Shown here in pieces: positions 22,643-32,800 of a stretch of DNA of 64,000 nt. Source of the DNA: Chlorella sorokiniana. Its lineage: Eukaryota > Chlorophyta > Trebouxiophyceae > Chlorellales > Chlorellaceae. Positions within the stretch are counted from its first letter, which is position 1. Every line of letters begins with the position of its first letter. Made by a program: the position numbers and the translations under genes. The notes below the pieces were generated by a model. The model saw only the letters and a program-made list of their open reading frames with translations. It made no database searches and was not told where the DNA came from. The stretch is taken from positions 4,650,001 to 4,714,000 of the forward strand of contig CP084611.1 in assembly GCA_025917655.1 (NCBI GenBank), in the 5' to 3' direction.

Positions 22643-24239
22643 TCAGCAGGGCAGCTCCGCAGCCACCCGCGCCCTGCAAGCCTCGGAACCGCACGTCAAG
22701 GTGTACAGCGCCTCGGCCGCGTGGCTGCGGGCCGCCAGGCTGGCCCCTTCGTCCATCAGCCGCAGGAGCGCGGGAATGAGCTTGTTCCCCGGCGCCGCGA
22801 CGCGCCGCAGGAGCCCCGGCTGGCCGTGCGCCAGCTCGCAGAAGGCGGCCAGGCACGCCTCCTGCATCTGGGCGTCGCCGCAGCCCAGCCAGAAGGACAG
22901 CGAGGGCAGCAGCTCCTCGTCCCGAGCCGCAGCCTCCTGGTTGACGGCGTGGCCGGCCACCAGGCGCCGCAGCACCGACGCGGCGTTGGCCAGCACGCAG
23001 AGGTGCCCGTCGCAGCACAGCATGCGAACCACGAGCGTCAGGCCGCCGGCAGCCTCCACCGCGGTCTGGTGAGCGGGGCAGGCTCCCAGCAGCCGCTGCA
23101 GCGCCCCAGCGCTGCCAGCTGGGCGGGGATGTCGCTGGCGGCACGCAGCTGCTCCACAGCTGCCTCCACCTGAGCGGCACAAGCAGCCAGGGGGAGCAGC
23201 AGGCAGGGCTTGAGTGAAACTGAAATCTTGGGCCTGGTCTGGGTCTACAGCATGCCAGCCTCTACTGCGGGACCTGCTGCTGTGTGGCCTGACCCACTTG
23301 GCAGCCCTGCCCACACCAGTACGGCAGCCTGTGTCTCCACACAGGTGCAGCAGCCGGTGTATGTTTGTGTGTGTGTTTGGTCGCGGCTGGCCCACCTGAG
23401 GGTCGGGGCTGTGCTCCTCCCACAGGTCCTGGCCAGCCCAAGCCTCCGGGCCGGGCTCTGGGGTGGGAGGGGTTGGGGGCTGCTGCGGCGACAGCCGTCC
23501 GGCAGATGCCAGGCGGGAGGGGCTGGCCGGCAGCGCCGCCACCGCGCCCTCACTGTGTGAGCTGGCAGCCGGGCCGCCGACTAGTCGCCGGTAGCATTCA
23601 ATTTGGAGGCAAGCTGCCATGTCAGTCATGGTGCTGCTCAGGCGGGACTGGGCCTGCGTTAGGCGGGCCTTGATGTCTCCAGCAAACAGGAAGCGGCGAG
23701 CGCTGCAGGCGGGGAGGGTCGCCAGGCGGGGGATGATCAGCCCGCAGCTGCAACCCAAGGGCTCAACCAGCTTGAGGGAAGGGTTGGGTTCCAGAACCTA
23801 TTGCCTGCTGGCATGAACCAGTCAACAGATCCTTGCGCAGGCCGGCGGCAGGAGCACGTACGCATGAAGCACGTGTGCTGGGATGCTGCGCTGTGGTTTT
23901 GCTGCACACGTGCTTCAGGCTGGCTCACCGGCTCCAGCCAGCTATGGCGTGCACCGCATCCCCTGCCCGGAACAACGCGTCCAGCACGGCTTCCACGGCC
24001 GACAGCAAGACCTCGGGCGTGTGCTTCCCCCTGCTGCCGCCGCTGCCGCCGCTGCTGCTGCCGCTGCCGCCGCTGCCGATGTCCTGCAGGTCAAGCACCA
24101 TCGCGGCAAGCAGCTCCTGGCGCCGCTGAAGGAACAGTACCTCGTCCCCGTTCTGCCTGTGCTGCTCGATCCACTCCAGCGCATCTTTGACCAGCGTGGC
24201 GGCGCCCACCACCGCCGACAGGACGACAGCAGGGTCCAT
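22643..24239 (-). CDS. Armadillo-repeat protein with N-terminal helical domain
   Basis: Three exons: 24239-23929, 23747-23396, 23169-22643. Exon 1 starts MDPAVVLSAVVGAATLVKDA followed by LEWIEQHRQ and LAAMVLDLQDI, a helical bundle-like N-terminus with a Gly/Ser linker. Exon 3 contains ARM-type repeats: LQRLLGACPAHQTAVEAAGGL, VVRMLCCDGHLCVLANAASVL, LVAGHAVNQEAAARDEELLP, MQEACLAAFCELAHGQPGL, LIPALLRLMDEGASLAARSHA, ending AELPC. Such proteins are usually scaffolds; no specific partner can be named. One base appears missing in the C/G run near 23098-23109, joining AAL to GALQRLL. Intron 1 carries a perfect 14-bp inverted repeat (see 23865-23917). An N-terminal 4-helix plus ARM layout resembles some plant ARM proteins, but I cannot identify the orthologue. 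Confidence 0.72.
23865..23917. repeat. Perfect 14-bp inverted repeat in intron 1 of the ARM gene
   Basis: TGAAGCACGTGTGC at 23865-23878 is the exact reverse complement of GCACACGTGCTTCA at 23904-23917, with a 25-base loop. Each arm contains the CACGTG core. In RNA it would fold as a strong hairpin in the intron. Confidence 0.85.
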
Positions 24240-24772
24240 GGCCGCTGCTCAGGCGGGATTGAGCATGGATACCGCAATGTGTCAGCGACCGTCGATGGCA
24301 GATCAACGCGAAACACGCGGCTAGAGCGGTGTTCACTGGGGAGGCCAGTAAGTGATCTTCCTGAGGCTCCCACCTTCTCCCACAAACTGGAGCTTATGGC
24401 AGATGGCGCTACTTTACGCCATGCGGATCTAACATTGCTGTGGAAGAGCAGCCTGCCCCAGTGGTCGGGACTCGGGGGTGTTCCCCTACCACCCTGGAAG
24501 GCACACAAACGGCCCTTTCTGGGAACCTCAGATCCCAGCACCTTCACAACCCAGAATGTGGTCATGCTCAGTCCATGCACATCATGGTGAAGTTGACAGC
24601 CAGCTGGCGGTCAACGGCGAGTCCCGGCGTGTCATGCTGCTTATATAGCTCCCAATTGCGCCGAAAGTAACATGTGAGGCCCTGTGAGGCTGTCAAAACT
24701 AAGATCAGGGTCATCCTTACAAAATCACGTCTGTCAAAGCCGCCACCGACACCGCCATCTGCATCATCATCA
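24240..24772. other. Intergenic spacer
   Basis: Upstream of the ARM gene and downstream of PABPN1 (both minus). No coding sequence recognised. Confidence 0.5.
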
Positions 24773-26483
24773 TCAGTAGGGCTGGAAGCCGCGGCCGCGC
24801 CCCCGCCCGCGGCCGCCTCCGTACGGCGGGTAGCCGTAGCCAAACATGAAGGGCGGGGGCATCATGGGCATCATGCCGTAACCATAGAAGCCGCCGCGCC
24901 CCGTCCGCGCCCCCCCCCGCCCCCCCGCCTTCATGCCCGGCACGTTGGTGCGCTTGGGGGCCACCTTGATGGCGCGGCTGCGCAGCTCCGAGTTGTCCAG
25001 CAGGCAGGCGTTAGCCACGGCATCTGCCTCCAGGAACTCGATGTAGGCAAAGCCCTTGGGGTTGCCCATCTTGTCTGCGCAGAGGGAAGGGCACGACTTG
25101 CAGGGGGTCGGCTCGGACTGGGAACGACGGAGGGTTGGAGGGACGAAGACACCGCCTCGTGGAGGGCCAGCAGCGGCTGGCAGCGAGGCCGCTGGGGAGT
25201 GCTGAGCGTCGCTTCACGGCGGCAGCTTGCGGCGGAGGGGTGAGAGGGCTGCAAGCCCCGGCCAAGCAGCACTGGAGGAGCGGGCAGGGCAGGCAGGGCA
25301 GGCACGGCGGGCGCCGCCGCCGCCGCACCCACCTGTGAGGATGGTGACGCGGTTGACGGTGCCGCACGACTGGAAGTGCATCTGGAGCTCCTCTGGGGTG
25401 CAGCTGTAGTCCACGTTTCCGACGTACACTGCGGTACAGGCAACACATGTGGCTTGCTGCGGCGAGCGCTCAGCATCATGCTCAGGGCGAAGGAGCGGGG
25501 GTGTTGCTGGAGCGCCAGCACAGAACCGGAGCAGGCGGCAGCAGGGTGCCCACCTGAGCGGCCGTCGGCCTCCTCCCTGGCCGCTGTGTCGGCAGAGCCG
25601 CTGCCCGAGGGCGCCATGCCCGCCTCCTTCTGCGCCTTGTCCTGCGGAGGAAACACATGGATCGCAGTGCAGGTTAGGGGCTAACATCTGGCGTGGGCCA
25701 TCTGCCTGAGGGGGTCGCGAATGCGCCAGCCAACATGCAGCGTCACCTCGCCCCGCCCTGCTGCGGCTTGCCTGCATCTCCTTCAGCTTTGCTGCCTCTT
25801 TCTCCATATCTGCCAGGCGTGCCTTCATCGCCTCGAGCTCCTGCTCCTGCAAGCGCGTACAACAAGCGGCAGAGGGCGATGAGGAAGGCAAAAACACAGC
25901 AAGCACTGCTTGCTCACAGAGCCATGTGCTTCATTCCCGCGCAGCAAATTTCTTGCACCGTCCCTTGACAGTTTTCAACTGCCGACCCTTGCGGCTTTCT
26001 TGCACCGTCCCTTGACGGTTTTCACTGCCGACCCTTGCGGCGTTTTCATCACCGTCCCTTGACGGAGTAGAGGCCGACCCTTGCGGCTTTTTTTTTTTTT
26101 CACCGTCCCTTGACGGACAGCCGGCACCGTCCCTTGACGGGCTTCTTGAGGCTGTGACTTGCACGTCCCTTGACGCAATGGTTTTATGGTTTCTCCCACT
26201 GGCTGGCTGCAAGCCTGCTGCTGCCAGGCAGAGACGACACCTGAGAGCGTGGCGCCCAAGGGCCGCCGCTGTCGCCACCCTGGTGCGACTACTGCCGAGG
26301 CGCGCTCTGTAAAGCCGGCTACGCGCGGTCAGCGGAGTCCATCAACGTATTAAACCGTCCCTCGGCGTGCCCCACCGAGCCAGCGTCGCACCGCTGCAGC
26401 ATCAACCATGTCCTCGGCACCACCCTCCACCTCCAGGTCGCCGGCCTGGAGATCATCGCCCCGTAATGCTCGTTATCGGCCAT
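24773..26483 (-). CDS. PABPN1: Nuclear poly(A)-binding protein, PABPN1/PABP2 type
   Basis: Binds nascent poly(A) tails in the nucleus and controls tail length. Five exons: 26483-26392, 25846-25772, 25641-25554, 25428-25333, 25074-24773, about 217 residues, the usual size for plant PABN. Order: acidic N-terminus [24 protein letters not shown]; coiled-coil [20 protein letters not shown]; linker; a single RRM with RNP2 VYVGNV and RNP1 KGFAYIEF; and a Gly/Arg/Tyr-rich C-terminus (repeated GRGRG, YGYP). The start at 26483 is chosen because the acidic stretch typical of PABPN1 follows directly; one base seems missing in the G run at 26459-26464. Intron 2 has a GC donor (ATGCAG|GCAAGC). Intron 1 (about 545 bases) holds an array of short hairpin repeats. 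Head-to-head with the ePHD-AAA gene. Confidence 0.87.
25956..26175. repeat. Array of nine short hairpin repeats, ~24-base spacing, in PABPN1 intron 1
   Basis: Two related elements recur. Type H, CACCGTCCCTTGACGG, is at 25956, 26003, 26050, 26101, 26125 and (degenerate) 26162. Type G, GCCGACCCTTGCGGC, is at 25981, 26027 and 26073. H and G alternate, with start-to-start spacing of 22-28 bases up to the fifth H copy. Both share CCG-N-CCCTTG-(A)CGG; CCGTC pairs with GACGG around a CCTT loop in type H, and CCG with CGG in type G. A partial copy (ACCGTCCCTCGG) lies at 26354. A poly-T tract (26087-26100) interrupts the array. Confidence 0.9.
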
Positions 26484-26850
26484 CTGCCTGGCTCCGGGTT
26501 GAGATGCAAGTCAGATGCAGTCAAGAGGGCGGGAGGGGCTCGGGAGAGCTGTTAATATGGCGAGAAGCGCACGCACAAAGTACCGGCGAGATGGAAGCAC
26601 CGACTGTAGAGCTGTTCAGAGGTGGAACTTCCACCCCGCCAGCTCAGAACATGGGGAGCGGGGCGAGGCTAACTGGGACATCAAAGCATTTGAAAGGATT
26701 TCGCGGCAGTTATCGGCAGCAAAGCCGCGCTACTGATCCCTCTGCAGAGCTGCTCTGCCCAAAAATGCTCAAGCAGCGGAGGGAGCCCTCCTGGTGTCGC
26801 ATCGCTCTCTGATCACATAACTTGGGTCCCCAAAGCTCGCCCCAGTCACC
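26484..26850. promoter_or_regulatory. Divergent upstream region of PABPN1 and the ePHD-AAA gene
   Basis: The 367-base interval between two opposite start codons should act as a bidirectional promoter. No canonical TATA motif or coding sequence was recognised. Confidence 0.45.
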
Positions 26851-29800
26851 ATGTTTCACCGCAGCTGCGCCTTCTGTTCCCAGCCGGCCGCCGCGGCCGT
26901 CAACCTCGGCCCTCTGCTGGGCCCCATCCGCGACCCTCGGGCTGCCAACCCTGATGGGCTCTTTGCGCACCGCCTCTGCGCCTTGTGGAGCTCCGAGGTG
27001 GGAACATAGACGGCAGCACACCTGGTGGCCAGCGCGCCTGCGCTGTGGCCCAAGCACTGCGGTGGTTTTGCCGCCTGTCGCTGCCTGTTGTGCGCACAGC
27101 ACGCCGTGCCGATCCCAGCACTGTGGGCCTCCCCTCCACACCAACACAACCCCCATGGCGGCCAGGTGTTCGAAACCGACAGGGGCACCCTGCGCAACGT
27201 GCTGGCGGCCATCAAGCGCGGCCGCCTGATGAAGTGCGCGCACTGCGGGCGGCGCGGCGCCACGCTGGGCTGCCGCGTGGCGAGCTGCAGCTGCAGCTTC
27301 CACGTGGCCTGCGCCAAAGAAGCCGGCTGCACCTACTACTGCGAACAGTTCCTGATTGCCTGCCCCAGCCACTGCCGCCAGTTCACCGAGGAGACGCACC
27401 AGCAGGCCAGGTGAACGTGCGCCTGGGGTGCCGTCGGCCTGTTGTAATGTTTGGGGTGGCGGGGGACAGGCTGCCGGGACGGAGGCGACCTTCCGGGGTC
27501 TGCTCCCGCTGCGCTGCTGCCATCAAGGCTGGCGACAGCCCTCTGTTTGTGGCACGCAGCACCTGAGCCCCGCCCGGCCTGTGCCCCCCGCAGGCGCACC
27601 CCCTTCACCCCCTTTCGGCTGCCGACGGCTGACGTGGCGACCGACGAGCGAGAGCACACCAGCGGGGCGGGGCTGGCTCGGCTGCGAGATGGCGAGGCCT
27701 TGGAGGAGGATCTCCTTCCCCCGCCCACCGAGCTCTTCCTGCGGTCAGCCAGCTGGCTGCCTTGCCTCCGCCTGGCTGGGCACAGTGCACGCTTTGCCTC
27801 GTTTTCATACAACCCAACCTGCCCCCACCCCCGGTTCCTTCTCACTCACCCCTTTACCCACCTCCGTCCCCGCGTCCTCCTGCCTGTGCAGGGGCCGCAA
27901 GCGAGGGCGCCGTCAGGAGGCCGTGCGGGCGCACATACTGCGGGCGGCGGCCGCCATGAAGCGCGCCCGTCGCGACATGGAGAGCCAGCGGTGCGCTGGC
28001 TGGGGGCTGGCCTGCCTGCCTGGCCCGGCGCACCGCCGCCGAAACGCCGGCCCTGCCAAGCGCGCCCTGCTGCCGGCTGTGATGCGTCAGACTCGACTTC
28101 AGCCTCTGCTTTGAACTCTTCCACAATTGCTTGTGCGTGACTGCTGCCGTGCAGGCACCGCGCGGCGGAGTCGTCCGACGACGAGGAGCACTTCCAGAAG
28201 AAGGAGGCCCGCCGCCTCGCCCGCGACACCGGTGCGGCGCTGTTTCGGCCTGGATCCAGGCTGCTCACTTGAGCTTTGCTGGCTCGGCCGGGCAGGCCGC
28301 ATGCCCCGCTGTGCCTATAAGCCCGCTGTGCCTATAAAGCCTCCATCCCTGCTGCGCACTGGAGCTCGCTGGCTTGCCCGGGCAGGCTGCGAGCCCTGCT
28401 ATGCCTATTCAGCACCGCTGTGCCCATAGTATGTGTCAGATGGGCTTCCCCTGGGAGCTTACGTGGTGCCCCCAGAGCGGTTTGCTTGCATGCGTTGATG
28501 GCCGGCCCTGCCGCGCCCCGCCTCTGCAGCCAAGCTGAACCCCATCACGCTCAACGGGGACGGCACCGCCGTGCAGCACGTGTTTGTCAAGTCGCCCGCG
28601 CCGGGCAAGGCCGCCAAGCAGTCGGGGCTGGCGGGTGGGTGAACGCGCGGGGGGGCGGCGGCGCTGGAGCGCATGCTCGTCCTCTTCCAGCGCAGCCTCA
28701 GGGGCCTTGCAAGGTGTCTTGTTTTGGTTGCGCGTGGCCGTCTGGTTCCCACAGACTGCCTCCTTGTGCATGCCGGCCCGCTGCTGCAGGCTCGGGCCTG
28801 CTGGAGAGCGGGCAGCGCCACACGCGGCGGGCCGAGGAGGCGGCGCAGCAGCCGCAGGACCAGCAGCAGCGCGTGGAGACGGCGGCGGTGGGCAGCATCG
28901 CCGCCACCGACTTCAGCTGCGTGGCAGGGCTGGGTGAGCTGATGCGATGCGCTGGGTGCCTGGGCAGCGCTGTATTCTCTTCGCTCGCCTGCCGCCTGCC
29001 TGCCGAATGCCTGTCTGCGAGCACCGCTGGCGGCCCCGTGAGTTATGCGGCGCGCAAGCCGCCGCCGTCTCGCCGGTGCTGCCGGAGCTTCAGCGCGACT
29101 GATGCCACTTGCTTGCCTCTGTTCTGTTGACTCTGATCCGACCCTCTCTTTGAAATCTCGTAATCTCTTCCCCCTGCAGACGGGGTGGTGCGCCAGCTGC
29201 GCGAGATGGTGCTGCTCCCGTTGCAGTACCCTGAGCTCTTTGGCGGCATGGGCCTGCGCCCCCGCGGTGAGGCACGCCGCTGTTGCACGTGCGGCCTGGC
29301 GACACAACACAACTGCCTGCTACGCTGGGTGCGGGCTGCTGGGCCCGCTTGTCTCGCTTCGGGAGCTTTGGGTGGGGGCGGGGGGCCAGGGGGCAAACCC
29401 ATGCACCTTCAACCCCCCAACACACACACAAAAACGCGCGTTCATGCACGGATGCACAGCGCACCACATCGCCTCCTGCACCCCCTGCGTGCAGCGGCAT
29501 CCTCTTTCATGGCGCCCCCGGCACCGGCAAGACGCTGGCGGCGCGCGCGCTGGCGGGCGCCTGCGCGCGCCACTCGCCGCTGCCGGTGACCTTCTTTGCG
29601 CGCAAGGGGGCCGACTGCCTGGGGAAGTTCCACGGCGAGGCGGAGCGCACCCTGCGGCTGCTGTTTGAGGAGGTGGGCCCCTTGCGGTGATGGTGGGGCT
29701 TCGCATGGTGGCGCAGACGATGCTGCGGTGTTGTGCCTGCGCACGTGCCGGGTGGTTTGGCGCAGACAGTGAAGCGGTGTTGGGCCTGCACACGTGTGTG

Positions 29801-32800
29801 TGTTTGGGGGTAACTGTTGCCCTTGTGCCCATGTGTGATGGTGGGGCGAGCTTGTTGCCGTCATCATTTCAAGTTGCAACGCACCGGTTGAGTCCCAGCA
29901 CCACGTTACTCCCCCCTCCCCACACACACACACACACACACCACCACCACCTCACGCACATGTGCTTACAGAACGCCGCCAGCCACCCCTGCAGCACATG
30001 CACACGCATCCACCCATCCCTGCCCTGCAGGCCGCACGCCCGCGCTCCCGCCATCATCTTCTTGGACGAGCTGGATGCGCTGGCCCCGCACGCGCGGCGC
30101 GAGCCGGCGGCTGTGACCAGATATACGCATCGGGTGAAGACCCCCTGCTGCGGCCCCTGCTGTGCTGGCTGCTGTGCTGGCTGCCCCCCGAGCAGGCTGC
30201 CGTGCCTCACGGGGCGACGAGACAGAGAGGTCCCAGCCGTAGTTGTCCCTCCTGCTTTGCGTTTGGTTTTGAAGGTTGCGACCAGGAGTCTTCGGCCTTC
30301 AGTGCCCCGTCCTGGCTTCCTCTGTCGCTCTCGCTTACCGCCAATGTACCTGCGTTTCTCGCCGCCTTCGCCGCCGCCCGCAGTGGTCGCCACTCTGCTG
30401 TCCCTGATGGATGGCGTTTCCGACCGCGGTCACGTGATCGTCATCGGCGCCACCAACCGCCCGAAGCCATCGATCCCGCCTTGCGGCGGCCCGGCCGCTT
30501 TGACCGCGAGGTGCACTTTGGGCTGCCCTCCCCCGAGCAGCGGCTGGCCATCCTGCGCACCCACACGCAGCGCTGGGCGGCGCCCCGCAAGAAGACCTCC
30601 TGCGGAAGGTGGCAGCCGCTGCCGAGGGCGCTGCCGGGGCCGACCTGGCGGCGTTGGCCGCAGCGGCCGTGCTGGCGGCGGTACGGCGTAGTGCCCCCGC
30701 TCTCATCGACCTCGCCGAGCGGGAGGCGGACGCGGTGGCGGCGGCGGCACAGCGGGAGGAGGCCGTGCGGCCACAGGAGATGATGCAGGTGCCGCAGGAG
30801 CTGCCGGGGGCTGGGTGGAAGCGCGGCGGCAGCGGCTGCTGGAGGGCGTCACAGTGGAGCACTGCGACTGGCAGGCTGCGCTGGCGGCGGCGCCGCCCCC
30901 TGCTCCCGCCGCGACGGCCTAGTGGCCCTTGCTGCCGCCGCCGCCGCCGCCGCTGCAGCGGCACGCGCTGCCGCTGGTGGCCCGCCGCTGGCCGCGCTGC
31001 TGGCGGCGCTGCACGCGGCTGACCTGCCGCTGCCGCCGCCGGCCACCGCGGTTGCCCGAGCGGCTTCGACTCTAATGAGCGGAGGGGGATGGGCAGCAGC
31101 TGGAGGCTGCCCTCGCGGCTGCGCTGGAGCGGCACGGTGCGCTGCTGCCACCAGCCGATGTCGACGTTTCCGGGCTGGCGACGGCCGGGGCAGCTCAAAA
31201 CACAGCCGTCGGCAGTGCAGCAGGGCCGCCCGCTGCAGACGAAAGTGCGGAGCGGCAGCCGGGCCGTCTGGGGCGCAGCCACGCTCCGTGCCGCCTGCTG
31301 CTGTGGGGGCTGGAGAGCAGGGGCAGGAGGAGGCGGCAGGGGGCGGTGCTGCGGCTGCTGGACGGTGAGCCTCCGCTGCTCTGCCGCTTTTCGTTTTTGC
31401 CCGCAGGTTGCGAGGTAGATTTCCGGTGGCTTTGATTGTTGCTTGTTTGTTGCTGGCATCGCCCCTCTGCCCTCCCCCGGGCCTCACCTGCTGGGCTTTG
31501 TCGCCGCAGGCTGCCCGGTGCATTGCCTCAGCCTGCCCAGCCTGGTTGCTGAGGGTGGGGAGGATGCCGCCGCTGGCTGCGTGGCACTGGTCCAGGAAGC
31601 GCTCAGGTGCGGCGGCCTCTGGGGCAGCTCTCGCCTGCAAGCCGCCATTGGGAGAGCCGGCAGCAGCCAGCGGCCTGGCCACACCCATCACACGCCTGGC
31701 TGCTGTGGGGTCGGCTGGCCGGCCACGACGGCTGCCGGCAGCCTGCTCCACCGACGGGTGTTGCTGCCCATTTGCTGACTCTGCGTTGCACCACTGCTGC
31801 TGCTGCTGCTACAGGCGCGCCGCCCCACACACCCCCTGCGTCTTCTTCCTGCCCCGGCTGGAGTCGTGGGCTCTGTCCAGGGTGAGCTGTGCAGCGGGGC
31901 AGGGAAGGGGGCCGCCCGTGGATGGATGCCCCTCCTGTGGGGCGACACTCCTGCTCCGCGCTTCCAGATTTCAGATTTGGAGGCTGGTAGGCGGCCTGCC
32001 TGCAGCATTCAGCCCTGCCTGAGCATCGCTCTCGCTGCCTGCATCGCCGTCTGGTTTACATTCCATCTTTTGCCACCCAAACCCCGGGCAGGCTGTTCTG
32101 CAAGCTGAGGAGTTGGAGGGCGCCGGCTGGTGCTGCCCAGCCCCTGTCGAGGCTGCAAGCAGCAGCAGCAGTGGGGGCCCGGCGGGCACGGCATGGCCGC
32201 AGCGCGGCGCCTTGTCGTCGCCCAGACACGCCGGTGAGGCCGACAAGGCGGTTTGACGCGCTGTAGCGTCGCTGTCTTGGCGGTGACGACGCGAGGAGGC
32301 GGGATGGCGAGGCAGTGCCTCTGACTCGCTGTGCCGGGCAGCCGCCAGCCTGGCTCGGCCCCTCCTTCAGCGCATGACCGTCCTCTCCCTCATGCTCCTG
32401 CCTGCAGTCACGTCGCCGGTGGGCGCCTCCCCTGCGCACCGTGGCTTCCGGCTGGCTCCCTCCCCCTTCAGGCGAGCGCCTGAAGAGCCTTCAACCCCAC
32501 ACCCGTGCTGACATTGCTCATGCAGGCCGCCTTCTCAGTGCCATTTGTGTTTTGCCCTGCTGACCCCTGCCTTCATTCCCACGTCCGGCTGTGTGTGCAG
32601 CGGGCTGCTGCCTCTGGAGGATCGAGTGGCTGCCACGCCTGCTGTGGCCCGCAGCCTGCGCCCCTCCGTCGACCGACCTGTCGGGCGGCAGCGGGCACGC
32701 CACGACACAGAGACGTTGCGAACAGCGGCCTCGAGCCCCGACCGGTGCTGCAGCGGTGCTTGAGCGGCGCACGCGCGATGCAGCCCAGGAGACGGCGCTG

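Noticed and set aside
25956-26175. CRISPR-like array
   Set aside because: Repeats are only 14-16 bases, of two alternating types, with spacers of about 10 bases, in a eukaryotic intron with no cas genes.
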